A stretch of DNA of 64,000 nucleotides from Ewingella americana. Its GTDB lineage: Bacteria; Pseudomonadota; Gammaproteobacteria; Enterobacterales; Enterobacteriaceae. A model generated the notes under the pieces. It saw nothing but the letters and a program-made list of their open reading frames with translations, was not told the origin of the DNA and did no database searches. Positions within the stretch are counted from its first letter, which is position 1; the number at the start of each line of letters is the position of its first letter. The stretch covers positions 23,965 through 87,964 of the forward strand of contig NZ_RCZD01000018.1 in NCBI RefSeq assembly GCF_006438725.1, given 5' to 3'. Below are positions 43,237-52,879 of this stretch, one piece after another. The position numbers and the translations under genes are program-made.

Positions 43237-43635
43237 CTCATGCTGTCGGGCTGAGGATTTATCGTCAAAGGTGACTTATATCATTCAGCCAAAAAAATTA
43301 ACAAAGCAAGGCGTGGCTCTGTGGTGGCCGTCTCAATTTAACCCGCCGTGATGAAGCGATGGTTACGTCGCAGATCCCATCACGTTGGTTATAGTGTAAG
43401 AGATAATTGAAATCCTGCCGGAAAGAGTCCCTTTTCCCTGACACTCCTTTTAATACTGTTTTGCAGTACATTGCCAAATAAATTTTCATATCGTGACTTG
43501 AAATACGCCTTTCCGTCGCCATTTTTATCATACGACGCAGGAAAAGCATACGCCGTAAGGGTATGACGCGTTACGGATCTGTCCCAAGGGAAGATCACTA
43601 AAAATTGACTCGCTGCATGTTCAGGAGAAGTATCA
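43237..43635. other. 399-base ibpA upstream region
   Basis: No gene. Contains the heat-shock promoter (43497-43524) and a leader of about 105 bases ending in an RNA thermometer. Overlapping minus-strand frames here lack ribosome binding sites. Confidence 0.7.
43497..43524 (+). promoter_or_regulatory. sigma-32 (RpoH) promoter of ibpAB
   Basis: CTTGAAA (43497-43503), 13 bases, then CGCCATTT (43517-43524), against the heat-shock consensus CTTGAAA-N11-16-CCCCATNT. The -35 is exact and the -10 has one mismatch. Confidence 0.88.
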
Positions 43636-43638
43636 ATG
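43535..43638 (+). promoter_or_regulatory. ROSE-type RNA thermometer in the ibpA leader
   Basis: TCGCT (43610-43614) can pair with AGGA of the Shine-Dalgarno (43623-43626) with the middle G bulged, the diagnostic UYGCU pairing of ROSE elements, across an 8-base loop. The upstream leader offers further stems. Heat would melt this and free the ibpA start. Confidence 0.75.
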
Positions 43639-44046
43639 CGTAATTTTGATTTATCCCCGTTATACCGTTCTGCTATTGGTTTCGACCGCTTATTCAATCT
43701 CATTGAGTCCGGCCAAAATCAGGGTGGCGGTTACCCCCCTTATAATGTCGAACTGGTGGATGAAAACCATTATCGCATTGCGATTGCGGTGGCCGGTTTT
43801 GCTGAATCCGAACTGGATATCACCGCTCAAGATAATATGTTACTGGTCAAAGGTGCGCATAAAGACGCTGCGGCGGAACGTACCTATTTATATCAGGGCA
43901 TCGCCGAACGTAATTTCGAGCGTAAATTCCAGCTGGCCGAACATATTCAAATTAAATCCGCCAATCTGGCGAACGGCTTACTGTACATCGATCTCGAACG
44001 CGTTGTGCCGGAATCATCTAAACCGCGTCGTATTGATATTCGGTAA
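43636..44046 (+). CDS. ibpA: small heat-shock protein IbpA
   Basis: A holdase that coats aggregating proteins for disaggregation by ClpB/DnaK. 136 residues with an alpha-crystallin domain (about 35-125). The N-terminus [20 protein letters not shown] and [14 protein letters not shown] are characteristic. The C-terminal IxI-type motif appears as IDI. Heat-induced by sigma-32 and the leader thermometer. First gene of ibpAB. Confidence 0.97.
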   Translation: MRNFDLSPLYRSAIGFDRLFNLIESGQNQGGGYPPYNVELVDENHYRIAIAVAGFAESELDITAQDNMLLVKGAHKDAAAERTYLYQGIAERNFERKFQLAEHIQIKSANLANGLLYIDLERVVPESSKPRRIDIR

Positions 44047-44099
44047 TTCTGGCCACAGATAACAGACAACACGCTTTTGATACAAAATTGCTCGCCGTC

Positions 44100-44172
44100 A
44101 GGGAGCAGAACCGTCACGTTTTTAAACCGTGGCGAAACAACTTATCTCGCTTCATAGAAGGAGTTATATATG
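44100..44172 (+). promoter_or_regulatory. ROSE-type RNA thermometer in the ibpB leader
   Basis: TCGCT (44147-44151) pairs with AGGA (44159-44162) with a bulged G, masking the ibpB Shine-Dalgarno. Upstream, CGTCACG (44112-44118) and CGTGGCG (44128-44134) make a stable stem. The same logic as for ibpA but with an independent sequence. Confidence 0.7.
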
Positions 44173-44604
44173 CGTAATTACGATATTTCCCCATTACTGC
44201 GTCAGTGGATTGGTTTTGACAAACTTGCCAGCTCAATGCAGGGCGCCGATCAGGCTTTCCCTCCGTATAACATTGAGAAATCAGACGATAATCACTATCG
44301 CATCTCGCTGGCGCTGGCCGGTTTTCAGCAAAGTGATTTGAATATTGAAGTCGAAGGGCCAAGGCTGACCATCAGCGGAACGCCAGCACAGCCGGATACC
44401 AAGGTGGAATATTTGCACCAGGGCTTAGTGATCAAGCCTTTTAGCCTGAGCTTCACGCTGGCCGAGCACATGCATGTTTCCGCCGCTGAGTTTACCCACG
44501 GCCTGCTGCATGTGAGCCTGGTCCGCGACGTACCGCCCGCGCTGCAACCGCAGAAAATCGCCATTGGTACGGAGAAACCCGCGTTAGAAAACCAGAACGC
44601 ATAA
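44170..44604 (+). CDS. ibpB: small heat-shock protein IbpB
   Basis: Partner of IbpA in protecting aggregated proteins. 144 residues, beginning [20 protein letters not shown], with an alpha-crystallin domain and [23 protein letters not shown] near the end, carrying the IxI-type tail. 123 bases after ibpA; its own thermometer allows separate translational control. Confidence 0.97.
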   Translation: MRNYDISPLLRQWIGFDKLASSMQGADQAFPPYNIEKSDDNHYRISLALAGFQQSDLNIEVEGPRLTISGTPAQPDTKVEYLHQGLVIKPFSLSFTLAEHMHVSAAEFTHGLLHVSLVRDVPPALQPQKIAIGTEKPALENQNA

Positions 44605-44620
44605 ATGGGTTTGCGTAATA

Positions 44621-44653
44621 AAAACAGGAAGACAAATGTCTTCCTGTTTTTTT
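44621..44653. terminator. bidirectional terminator between ibpB and avtA
   Basis: AAAACAGGAAGAC (44621-44633) pairs perfectly with GTCTTCCTGTTTT (44638-44650), loop AAAT, with T tracts on both strands. Confidence 0.93.
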
Positions 44654-44664
44654 ATGGACTGAAT

Positions 44665-45924
44665 TCAGACTGACTGATTTTCAGCGTGGGCTTTTTCCAC
44701 TTCTTCCGCCAGTATCTTCACACCGCGCTCAATTTGCTCACTGTCGGGCACGTAGTTCATCCGCATACATTGATGCGTATGCGGCCACGGATGTTCCAGC
44801 CCTGGGAAGAAGTAGTGACCCGGCACCATCAGCACGCCGCGCTGTTTCAGGCGCTGATAAAGAAGTTCGGTGCTGATCGGCAGATCTTTAAACCATAACC
44901 AGAGAAAAATCGCCCCTTCGGGTTTATGGATCAAACAACGCTCAGGCGGCAGATACCGGCGCAGCGTGGCGATAGTTTCCTGCACGCGCTGATAATAGAA
45001 GGGTTTAATCACCTCTTCAGACAGGCGTAACAGGTCGCCACGGGCAATCATCTCATTGGCAATCGCGGGGCCAACGCTGCCCGGTGACAGGCTGATAATG
45101 CCGTTCATATTGCTGATGGCGGTGATCACTTTCTCGTCCGCAATCACAATGCCGCAGCGCGAACCCGGCAGGCCGAGCTTCGACAGGCTCATGCACAGAA
45201 TAATATTCGGGTTCCACAGCGGCGTGGCGTCGGTAAAGACGATACCGGGGAAAGGCACACCGTAGGCGTTGTCGATCAACAGCGGGATATCGTGCTGCTG
45301 CGCCAGGGCGTCCAGACGCTGTAACTCCTGATCGGTGATCACATTACCGGTCGGGTTGGTCGGGCGCGACACGCAAATCAGGCCGATATCTTCGGTAATA
45401 TGCAGATGGTCGAAATCGACGTGATATTTGAACTGGCCTTCCGGCAGCAGTTCAATATTAGGTTTGGCGGAAACAAACAGGTTTTCGTCCAGTCCGGCAT
45501 CCGCATAACCAAGATATTCGGGTGCCAGCGGGAACAGCACTTTTGCCATCGAGCCATCGGCGCGGCGGCCAGCATACAGGTTGAACAGGTAGAAGAAGGC
45601 GCTCTGGCTGCCGTTGGTCAGCGCGATGTTTTTCGCGTCCAACTCCCAGCCCAGCTCTTTTTTCAGCAGGTCAGCCAGCGCATGGCGCAGCACGTCTTTG
45701 CCCTGCGGGCCGTCGTAGTTGCACAGGGCTTCGGTCAGCTTACCTTCTGCTAACATCTCGCTTAACAGCGTGTGGAAATAGTCCTGCATCTCCGGTATTT
45801 GCGCAGGGTTCCCACCGCCGAGCATGACCGCTCCTGGCGTGCGCAAGCCATCATTCATATCGCCCATCAGGCGGCTAATGCCTGTGAAACGGGTAAATTT
45901 ATCGCCGAAAACAGAAAACGTCAT
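44665..45924 (-). CDS. avtA: valine--pyruvate aminotransferase AvtA
   Basis: PLP-dependent transaminase C linking valine and alanine synthesis. 419 residues. The aspartate-aminotransferase fold is shown by NPTGNVIT, the PLP-binding lysine in SLSKLGLPGSRCGIV and the C-terminal HQCMRMNY arginine. The N-terminus MTFSVFGDKFTRFTGISRLM is AvtA-specific. A single gene that in E. coli lies far from ibpB, so this junction differs in gene order. Confidence 0.95.
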   Translation of the reverse strand: MTFSVFGDKFTRFTGISRLMGDMNDGLRTPGAVMLGGGNPAQIPEMQDYFHTLLSEMLAEGKLTEALCNYDGPQGKDVLRHALADLLKKELGWELDAKNIALTNGSQSAFFYLFNLYAGRRADGSMAKVLFPLAPEYLGYADAGLDENLFVSAKPNIELLPEGQFKYHVDFDHLHITEDIGLICVSRPTNPTGNVITDQELQRLDALAQQHDIPLLIDNAYGVPFPGIVFTDATPLWNPNIILCMSLSKLGLPGSRCGIVIADEKVITAISNMNGIISLSPGSVGPAIANEMIARGDLLRLSEEVIKPFYYQRVQETIATLRRYLPPERCLIHKPEGAIFLWLWFKDLPISTELLYQRLKQRGVLMVPGHYFFPGLEHPWPHTHQCMRMNYVPDSEQIERGVKILAEEVEKAHAENQSV

Positions 45925-46030
45925 AGAAAGCTTTGTGTGTTATCAGAATGTGACGCCCACCATAGCGTTTGCTGTAAAACAGTGCAATCGGACGCGGCGG
46001 GTTGAAACGCGTTGTTACGCAACGACAGGT

Positions 46031-46060
46031 AAAAAAATACCGCCCGTAGGCGGTATTTCA
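46031..46060 (-). terminator. terminator of the kgu operon
   Basis: ATACCGCC (46037-46044) pairs with GGCGGTAT (46049-46056), loop CGTA. On the minus strand it runs into seven T residues just after the reductase gene. Confidence 0.92.
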
Positions 46061-46077
46061 TGTCTTACCCGGACGGT

Positions 46078-47055
46078 TTATTTCTTCAAAACCTGTGGGT
46101 TAACACAGTTCTCTTTGATTTCACCGGTCAGGGCGGCGATCAGGTTATCCACCGCGCAGGCGGCCATGCCGTAACGCGTTTCGTGGGTGGCAGAACCGAT
46201 ATGTGGCAGCGCTACGACGTTTGGCAAGCTGAGCAGCGGCGAGTCTTTCGGCAGCGGCTCGGTTTCAAACACGTCCATCCCGGCGGCGTGGATCGTGCCC
46301 TCTTTTAGTGCTGCGATCAGCGCTTTTTCGTCAATCACCGGGCCTCGGCCCGCGCTGATCAAAATGGCACTGGACTTCATTTTTGCCAGCTGTTCTTTGC
46401 CGATGGTGTGGAAGGTCTGCTCGGTCAGCGGCAGTAATACGCAGACGAAATCAGACTTCGCCAGCAGTTCATCCAGTTCGCATTTCTTCGCGCCGAAACG
46501 CTCTTCGGCTGCTTTATGCTGGCTGCGGGCGTTGTAAAGCACCGGCATGTTGAAGCCAAAATGCGCACGTTGCGCCACGGCCAGGCCAATGCGGCCCATG
46601 CCGATAATCCCGATGGTTTTATGATGCACGTCGACACCAAACCAGTCCGCACCAATATTGCTGTTCCATTCTCCGGCTTTCACGCGTTCGGCGACATTCA
46701 CCACGCGGCGGGCGGTAGAAAGCACCAGTGCCATCACGGTGTCGGCCACGGTTTCGGTCAGCACGGTCGGGGTATGCATCAGCGGAATGTCACGACGAGT
46801 CAGCTCATCGACGTCAAAATTGTCATAACCCACTGAAATCGTCGAGACACCGCGCAGGCGTGGCGCGTGGTCCAGCAGCTCTTTATTCACTGCGCCGCCG
46901 GAACCAATCAGCCCTTCAGCCTGTTGCAGGGCATTGAACACTTTGGTGCGGTTCTCTTCGGTGATCCCTTCGAATTCGACGATGGAAAAATGTTGTTCCA
47001 GACGCTGATGCAGGTCGGCAGGTAGTTTTTTATACAAAACGATAGACGGCTTCAT
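46078..47055 (-). CDS. ghrB: 2-ketogluconate / glyoxylate / hydroxypyruvate reductase (GhrB, KguD role)
   Basis: A 325-residue D-2-hydroxyacid dehydrogenase. The Rossmann loop is [13 protein letters not shown], and the catalytic Arg, Glu and His lie in [18 protein letters not shown] and [12 protein letters not shown]. The N-terminus [15 protein letters not shown] fits GhrB. ATG 47055 has GGAG upstream. Last gene of a ptxS-kguEKTD-like operon, where it would reduce 2-keto-6-phosphogluconate to 6-phosphogluconate. The family is sure, the physiological substrate inferred. Confidence 0.92.
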   Translation of the reverse strand: MKPSIVLYKKLPADLHQRLEQHFSIVEFEGITEENRTKVFNALQQAEGLIGSGGAVNKELLDHAPRLRGVSTISVGYDNFDVDELTRRDIPLMHTPTVLTETVADTVMALVLSTARRVVNVAERVKAGEWNSNIGADWFGVDVHHKTIGIIGMGRIGLAVAQRAHFGFNMPVLYNARSQHKAAEERFGAKKCELDELLAKSDFVCVLLPLTEQTFHTIGKEQLAKMKSSAILISAGRGPVIDEKALIAALKEGTIHAAGMDVFETEPLPKDSPLLSLPNVVALPHIGSATHETRYGMAACAVDNLIAALTGEIKENCVNPQVLKK

Positions 47056-47096
47056 CACACACTCCAAATTAAAGGATTGATATACATAGCATTAGG

Positions 47097-48365
47097 TCAG
47101 GCTGATTGCGGTTTGGCCGAGGTTTGCTCCGGTTTCACCATCAGCGTCAGGACCACCGAGACCAGCAGGGAGGTGGCCATGAAAATAAATGAGGCTGCCG
47201 GGCTGCCGGTGTTGCCGTTGAGATAACCGACAAACCACGATCCGAAGAACGAGCCCAGTGCCCCCAGACTGTTGATCAGCGCCATGGCACCACCGGCGAC
47301 ATTGCGGGGCAGCATCTCAGGAATGATGGCGAAGAACGGGCCGTAAGGCGCATACATGGCGGCGGCGGCAATCACCAGCAGTGAATATGATACCCAGAAA
47401 TGATTTGGCCCGACCGCCCATGACGCGAAAAATGCCAGCGCGCCAACCAGCAGCAACGGCCAGACGAAAATCTTGCGGTTTTGCATTTTGTCGGACGCCC
47501 AAGACACCAGAATCATGGCGACAGTCGCCGCAAGATAAGGCACGGACGACAGCCAGCCTGCTTCCACCATACCCATCTGCATGCCGCTGCGCAAAATTGA
47601 CGGCAGCCACAGCACGAAGCCATACACGCCAATGCTCCAGGCAAAATATTGCATACACAGCAGGATCACATTGCGCGATTTAAACGCCTCGGCGTAGTTA
47701 TGTACCGCTTTGATGCCTTCCTGCTCTTTCGCCAACTGGTCTGCCAGCGCTTTTTTCTCATCCTGTGTCAGCCAGTTAACCTGTTCCGGTTTGTCTTTGA
47801 CCAGGAACCACCAACAGACCGCCCAGATCACCGCCGGAATACCTTCGAAGATAAACATCTCGCGCCAGCCGAAGGCGTGAATCAAATAACCGGACAGCAC
47901 CGACATCCACAGCACCGTGACCGGATTGCCGAGTATCAGGAAGGTGTTGGCCCGCGAGCGTTCAGATTTGGTGAACCAATTACTGATATACACCAGCATG
48001 GCGGGCATCACGGCCGCTTCCACTATCCCGAGCGCAAAGCGGATCGCTGCCAGCATCGGAATGTTATTTACCACCCCGGTCAGGGAGGCAAAACCGCCCC
48101 ACAACAGCAGACACCAAAAAATCAGTTTCCTGACGCTGCGGCGTTCGGCGTAAATGGTGCCGGGAATTTGAAAGAAGAAATAACCAAGGAAAAACAGCGC
48201 GCCGAGCAGTGATGACATCCCTTTAGTAATACCGAGATCATCATTGATGCCCGCCGCCGATGCAAAGCTGAAATTGGAGCGATCGACATAGGCCAGACTG
48301 TAGGTGATAAACACGATCGGCATGATATACCACCAACGTCTGATGGCGATTTTGGCTTCGTTCAT
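47097..48365 (-). CDS. kguT: MFS 2-ketogluconate transporter KguT-like (ACS family)
   Basis: A 422-residue importer with 12 membrane segments of the anion:cation symporter family. YVDRSNFSFASA in helix 1 holds the conserved Asp-Arg, and FFLGYFFFQIPGTIYAERRSVRKLI carries motif A. The substrate is assigned from its place between the kinase and reductase genes, in the same order as Pseudomonas kguEKTD. It could otherwise carry a different hexonate. Confidence 0.82.
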   Translation of the reverse strand: MNEAKIAIRRWWYIMPIVFITYSLAYVDRSNFSFASAAGINDDLGITKGMSSLLGALFFLGYFFFQIPGTIYAERRSVRKLIFWCLLLWGGFASLTGVVNNIPMLAAIRFALGIVEAAVMPAMLVYISNWFTKSERSRANTFLILGNPVTVLWMSVLSGYLIHAFGWREMFIFEGIPAVIWAVCWWFLVKDKPEQVNWLTQDEKKALADQLAKEQEGIKAVHNYAEAFKSRNVILLCMQYFAWSIGVYGFVLWLPSILRSGMQMGMVEAGWLSSVPYLAATVAMILVSWASDKMQNRKIFVWPLLLVGALAFFASWAVGPNHFWVSYSLLVIAAAAMYAPYGPFFAIIPEMLPRNVAGGAMALINSLGALGSFFGSWFVGYLNGNTGSPAASFIFMATSLLVSVVLTLMVKPEQTSAKPQSA

Positions 48366-48458
48366 GACTTTTATCCTCAGTTTCGCGACTGATGTGCGTT
48401 ATTTTCTGTTATATAGGGTGCTAAGTAAGTGTAGCAAACAGGGTAAAAACGGCGCGGG

Positions 48459-49415
48459 TCATGCGCCATCGAGCTGCTCTCGCGTCGGTAACCCTTCGCT
48501 GTCGCCCACGGCCTGCACGGCCAGACTGCCGATTTTGTTGCCGCGTTTCACCGCCTGCTCCAGCGTCAGCCCTTCGAGCAATGCACTGACCAGCCCGACG
48601 GCAAAACCGTCACCGGCACCCACGGTATCGACCACGTTCTCGACTTTATAGGCCGGGACCTGCGCCTGTTCGCCGTCGGCAGTCTTGAACCAGGCGCCGT
48701 CCGGGCCGGTTTTGATGATCACTGCTTTTACCCCCTGATTGAGGTAAAAATCAGCGATACCTTCCGGCGTTTTCTCACCGGTCAGCAGCTGACCTTCGCT
48801 GAGGCCGGGTAAAACCCAGTCGGCGGCAAAGGCCAGCGCATTAATTTCTTTGCGCATCACCTCTTCGCTGCGCCACAGCACCGGGCGCAGATTGGGGTCA
48901 AAAGAGAGGCTTTTTCCGGCATTTCTCATCTGCTGTGCGGCGAATTTCAACAGCTCCAGCGACGAGTCTGACAGCGCTGCACAGACGCCGGAGAGGTGCA
49001 GATGACGGGCGGCGCAGAAATAATCCGGGTTAAAATCGGCTACCGAAAGGTGACTGGCCGCCGAGTTTTTACGGAAGTATTCCACGCGCGGGTCACGGCC
49101 GCCGGTCTCTTTGGATTTCAGCTGAAAGCCGGTGGCAAAGCGGTTATCCACCGTGACCTGCCCGGCGTTAATGCGCTCTTTTTCCAGCTGTTTAAGTACA
49201 AAACGGCCAAACACGTCATCGCCCACGCGGCTGGCCCAGCCGACCTTCAGCCCTAAGCGCGACAGCCCGATGGCAACATTGAGTTCGGCACCGGCGACCT
49301 GGCGGGTGAACTGTGTCACTTCTTCCAGAGGGCCGGTTTCGCAAGCGACAAACATCGCCATGGCTTCGCCGACGGTGACCACATCCAGTGCGGCGTGAGA
49401 CGATAATTCCGACAT
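48459..49415 (-). CDS. kguK: PfkB-family sugar kinase, 2-ketogluconokinase KguK-like
   Basis: A 318-residue ribokinase-fold kinase. The N-terminal sugar-binding signature includes GGRDPRVEYFRKNSAAS, and the catalytic PfkB motif is VVDTVGAGDGFAVGL with its base Asp. Close relatives phosphorylate 2-keto-3-deoxygluconate (KdgK) or 2-ketogluconate (KguK); the operon favours the latter. Eleven bases separate it from the epimerase gene upstream. Confidence 0.82.
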   Translation of the reverse strand: MSELSSHAALDVVTVGEAMAMFVACETGPLEEVTQFTRQVAGAELNVAIGLSRLGLKVGWASRVGDDVFGRFVLKQLEKERINAGQVTVDNRFATGFQLKSKETGGRDPRVEYFRKNSAASHLSVADFNPDYFCAARHLHLSGVCAALSDSSLELLKFAAQQMRNAGKSLSFDPNLRPVLWRSEEVMRKEINALAFAADWVLPGLSEGQLLTGEKTPEGIADFYLNQGVKAVIIKTGPDGAWFKTADGEQAQVPAYKVENVVDTVGAGDGFAVGLVSALLEGLTLEQAVKRGNKIGSLAVQAVGDSEGLPTREQLDGA

Positions 49416-49426
49416 GTTTTAGCTCC

Positions 49427-50191
49427 TTATGCCTGCGCGGCATCCTCACGCAACAGTTCGACGTAGTGACGGGTGACGGCGGTCAGATCTTTGCCTTCCA
49501 GCGGGAATTCAATTCCCCGCGGTACGTCCTGCGGCAGTTTTGCCAGCAGCGGCTTCCAGCTGCCGTCGGAATCGTCCAGCGCCACGGCGTGCCATTTATC
49601 GCCGCGCTTTTCCGCCGCTTTAACGTGAACATAGCCGACGTGCTGTGCCACCAAATCGGCCGCCGCTATCGGGTCCTGCCCGACCCACAGCCAGTTGGCC
49701 ATATCAAAGGCCATGGTCAGCGGTAAATGCAGCGCAGTTGCTGCAAACATAAACGCGTTCATCTGCGATAAAATGCCGCAGTCTGAGGTCTGGTCATTTT
49801 CCACCACCAGTTTCACCGGGTGTGATCCCAGTGTCACTTTCAGTGGTGTGAGGTCTGCACCGGCTTTGAAATATCCCAGCGCCACTTTCAGCGAGCGTGC
49901 GCCGAGCGTTGCGGCCTCGTCCAAAAATTTTGGCAGCGACGGGTTAACTTTTCCGCCCTCAACGAATAGCGATTCGGGAACGGAATAAACGGTAAATAAA
50001 TTTTTCTGCCGGATCTTTTCCGCCAGACCCGTCAGATTGGTGAGGTCAGCCTCGGTAAGCAATTCGCGGCGGATCTCCACGCCGTCTGCACCTGCATCCG
50101 CAATCACCGGCAGCAGTGCCGCCTGTCCGCCCAGCGCTCTCACGTTGTCATTGCCGTACGCAGCCATCACCACCACAATTTCTTTTTTCAT
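49427..50191 (-). CDS. kguE: sugar phosphate isomerase/epimerase, KguE-like
   Basis: 254 residues of the xylose-isomerase-like TIM barrel (AP endonuclease 2 family), with DAGADGVEIRREL, LVVENDQTSDCG and MAFDMANWLWVGQDP providing metal-site residues. ATG 50191 has a good AAGGA site; longer in-frame starts extend into the operator region and are rejected. First enzyme gene after the regulator. KguE has no firmly proven reaction in pseudomonads as far as I recall. Confidence 0.8.
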   Translation of the reverse strand: MKKEIVVVMAAYGNDNVRALGGQAALLPVIADAGADGVEIRRELLTEADLTNLTGLAEKIRQKNLFTVYSVPESLFVEGGKVNPSLPKFLDEAATLGARSLKVALGYFKAGADLTPLKVTLGSHPVKLVVENDQTSDCGILSQMNAFMFAATALHLPLTMAFDMANWLWVGQDPIAAADLVAQHVGYVHVKAAEKRGDKWHAVALDDSDGSWKPLLAKLPQDVPRGIEFPLEGKDLTAVTRHYVELLREDAAQA

Positions 50192-50304
50192 CTCGATATC
50201 CTTGTAAAAAGCGGCCCGGAAACGCGGGTCAATGTTCAATCTTAGACGGTTAAACAGGGTGCGGATTTTTGTTAAGCATTTGCTGCATCCCAATTCACGT
50301 TAAC

Positions 50305-50318
50305 TGGGACCGGTTCCA
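50305..50318 (-). promoter_or_regulatory. PtxS-like operator upstream of kguE
   Basis: TGGGACCGGTTCCA agrees at 11 of 14 positions with the Pseudomonas PtxS palindrome TGAAACCGGTTTCA, including the ACCGGT core. It lies 114 bases before kguE, in the gap between the regulator gene and the operon. Confidence 0.65.
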
Positions 50319-50408
50319 TCGGGAAGGCACAAGGCTGAAAAACATGATCCCGCTCACGAAGTTTACGCAGTCGGGATTTTTAAAAGGCGGAAGTTATTGA
50401 AAGGTGTA

Positions 50409-51443
50409 TCAGGCTTTTGCCGTAGAGCCGCGAACGATCAGTTCACCGGAGAACTCCTGCTCGCGGATCGGTTCCTGGCTGCCCTGAATACGGGTCACCA
50501 ACTGCTCGAGTGCGGCGACGCCCATGTCGTACGTCGGCTGTTTCAGGGTGGTAATGCCCACCCCGGCGAGCTCCGCCCATTCCAGTTCATCAAAGCCCAG
50601 CAGGCCGATATCCTGGCCCCAAACCAATTCCATCCGCCGCATGGCACGTGCCACTTGTAACGTCAGTGCGCCGTTGGCGGCCAGTACCGCTTTACGTTTG
50701 TGTGGATAACGCGCGACGAAATCGCGCAGCACCGTTTCCAGCCCGGTGGTATCGCTAAGTTCAACTTCACCTTGCTCAGTGATGCACTGTGGCTCGCGTT
50801 GCATCCGCTGTAAAAAAGTATGCAGGCGGGTTAGGCGGGTGTTGATGGTCATGGGTTCGCTGAGGAATAAAATCGCCTCGAAACCCTGATTGAGAAGATG
50901 ATCGGTCACCATCGTCGTGGCCTGGACATTATCAAGACCGACGACATCGCAGGAAAAGTTTGCCACTTTACGGTCGATCAACACCATCGGTAAATGGGCC
51001 TGTTGCAGGGTCGAAATTGCCGCCTCGCGCATGCCGACCGCGTTGACCACCATGCCGTCGACACGGTAGCTGCTGAGCAGTTGCAGATAGTGTTTTTCCT
51101 GATCGAGCTGATTATTGGTGTTGCACACCAGCAGTGTCAGCCCCTGTTGACGGCAGGCGGCTTCAACGCCGCGCATGACGTCGACGGAGTAAGGGTTAGT
51201 GATATCGGCGAGAATCAGCCCAATTAGCCGTGTCTGGCCGCTTTTCAGGCTGCGGGCCATCTGGCTCGGCTGGTAATCCAGCAGAGTGATGGCTCGCTCG
51301 ATCCGCTCTTTTAAATCGTCGGAAAGCAGATTTTTCTCACCGTTGAGATAGCGCGAAACGCTGGTTTTACCGGTTTTGGCGGCACTGGCGACATCGCGTA
51401 TCGTGGCGCGGACAGCGGCACCCGGCTCCTGTTTTTTGCTCAC
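50409..51443 (-). CDS. ptxS: LacI-family regulator, PtxS-like
   Basis: 344 residues: an N-terminal LacI helix-turn-helix with hinge (ATIRDVASAAKTGKTSVSRYLNGE, then YQPSQMARSLKSGQT) and a periplasmic-binding-protein-like effector domain. In Pseudomonas, PtxS sits beside kguEKTD and releases DNA on binding 2-ketogluconate. The same gene order and a matching palindrome here support the name. A gluconate-type LacI regulator (GntR/IdnR-like) is the alternative. Confidence 0.78.
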   Translation of the reverse strand: MSKKQEPGAAVRATIRDVASAAKTGKTSVSRYLNGEKNLLSDDLKERIERAITLLDYQPSQMARSLKSGQTRLIGLILADITNPYSVDVMRGVEAACRQQGLTLLVCNTNNQLDQEKHYLQLLSSYRVDGMVVNAVGMREAAISTLQQAHLPMVLIDRKVANFSCDVVGLDNVQATTMVTDHLLNQGFEAILFLSEPMTINTRLTRLHTFLQRMQREPQCITEQGEVELSDTTGLETVLRDFVARYPHKRKAVLAANGALTLQVARAMRRMELVWGQDIGLLGFDELEWAELAGVGITTLKQPTYDMGVAALEQLVTRIQGSQEPIREQEFSGELIVRGSTAKA

Positions 51444-51510
51444 AACCTTTCTCCCCTCATGCTTATCCCACGGAGACTAGCACAGAGTGCCGAAAGGCTG
51501 TAAGCGTAAC

Positions 51511-52797
51511 TCAGCGCACCCCTTCCGCCGTTCTTGTCGCCGCAATAGCCTGCTGTCTTGGCCTGCTGCTCAGCGTGAAGGCCGAAATAAGGGTCACACT
51601 AAACGCAATACCGCCGAGGATCAGATAGGTATCGCTGAACCCGATGCGGTCATACAAACTGCCCGCGAAGGCGGAAAGAAAAATCGCCGCCAGCTGTTTG
51701 GCAAAATTAAACCCGATCAGATAAATAGTCGCCGAGAACCGCACATCAAAAATCTGTGTGATGTATTTGAATACACCGACCAGCAGGAAGGGGACTTCCA
51801 GCGCGTGCAGCATTTTCAGTAAAATGACTTCTACGGCGGTGGTGGCAAACGAAGAACCGACGATGCGAATCGACATGATGGTCCCCGCCAGCAGCAGCGT
51901 ATTTTTCGCACCGATACGGTTAATGATCCACGGCGAACAGAACATAATCAGCGCGTTGCACAGCTCACCGGCGGTGGTGACGTAGCCGAACATTTCGGTG
52001 CCATGCTGTGGTGAAGAGAAGAAGGATTTAAAGAAGGTGGCGAACTGTTGATCGAACACGTCATACACGCAGGCAACGCCGATCACGTACAAAATCAGCA
52101 TCCACAGTTTGCGTTCTTTCAACAATAAAGCGGCGGTTTTCAGCGAAAATTGCGACTGATTGGCACCGAGCTTATCCAGTACCTGTGCATTTTTATTTTC
52201 CTGTGGGCGGGAAATCAGCAGTAAGATCATCAGAATCAGTGCCGCACCGGACCCCATCCAGAACACGATATTCGGGTTGATGTTAAACAGCACGCCTGCT
52301 GTGGAGGCGCAGATCCCCCAGCCGAAGCAGCCAAACATCCGTGCTTTACCGTATTCAAAGGCGCTGTTGCGGCTGACCCTTTCGATATATGCCTCGGTTG
52401 CCCCTGAGCCGCCAGCAAACACGAAACCGATGTACGCACCGCCCAAAATAGCACCGGCCACAATATTGATTTTCAGCAGTGGCGCAAACACATAAATAAA
52501 GAACGGTGCGAACAGGAACAGCAGCACGGCGATGATCCAGAGAAGATGTTTCTTCAGACCAAGCTTGTCAGAAATAATGCCAAAGAACGGCTGAAACAGA
52601 ATGGCAAACAACGACATGCTGGAAAACACAATGCCGGTTTCCGTTTTGCTCAGGCCAATAACGTCAGACAACCAGATGGGTAAGAACGGATAACAGGTCG
52701 CCATAATGAAGAAATAGAGGAAGAAATAGCTGCCGAATATCCAGAAGTTAGTATTTTTTTTATAGAAGCAACCATCGCCAATTTTTGTCGGGTTCAT
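51511..52797 (-). CDS. rafB: oligosaccharide:H+ symporter, RafB/LacY family
   Basis: A 428-residue, 12-helix permease of the LacY/RafB/CscB family, beginning with [29 protein letters not shown]. It retains [44 protein letters not shown] and [13 protein letters not shown], the last equivalent to a LacY substrate loop. Downstream of an alpha-galactosidase, so raffinose or melibiose is the likely cargo. Confidence 0.88.
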   Translation of the reverse strand: MNPTKIGDGCFYKKNTNFWIFGSYFFLYFFIMATCYPFLPIWLSDVIGLSKTETGIVFSSMSLFAILFQPFFGIISDKLGLKKHLLWIIAVLLFLFAPFFIYVFAPLLKINIVAGAILGGAYIGFVFAGGSGATEAYIERVSRNSAFEYGKARMFGCFGWGICASTAGVLFNINPNIVFWMGSGAALILMILLLISRPQENKNAQVLDKLGANQSQFSLKTAALLLKERKLWMLILYVIGVACVYDVFDQQFATFFKSFFSSPQHGTEMFGYVTTAGELCNALIMFCSPWIINRIGAKNTLLLAGTIMSIRIVGSSFATTAVEVILLKMLHALEVPFLLVGVFKYITQIFDVRFSATIYLIGFNFAKQLAAIFLSAFAGSLYDRIGFSDTYLILGGIAFSVTLISAFTLSSRPRQQAIAATRTAEGVR

Positions 52798-52879
52798 AGT
52801 GATTTCCTTGCCGAAACCATCAAAACCGGCACGTGAGCACCGGCGTTTTTTATATTTATCTATTTTTCACGTCAATCGA

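Noticed and set aside
43298..43703. Minus-strand frames over the ibpA leader
   Set aside because: They overlap the heat-shock promoter, thermometer and ibpA start and have no ribosome binding sites.
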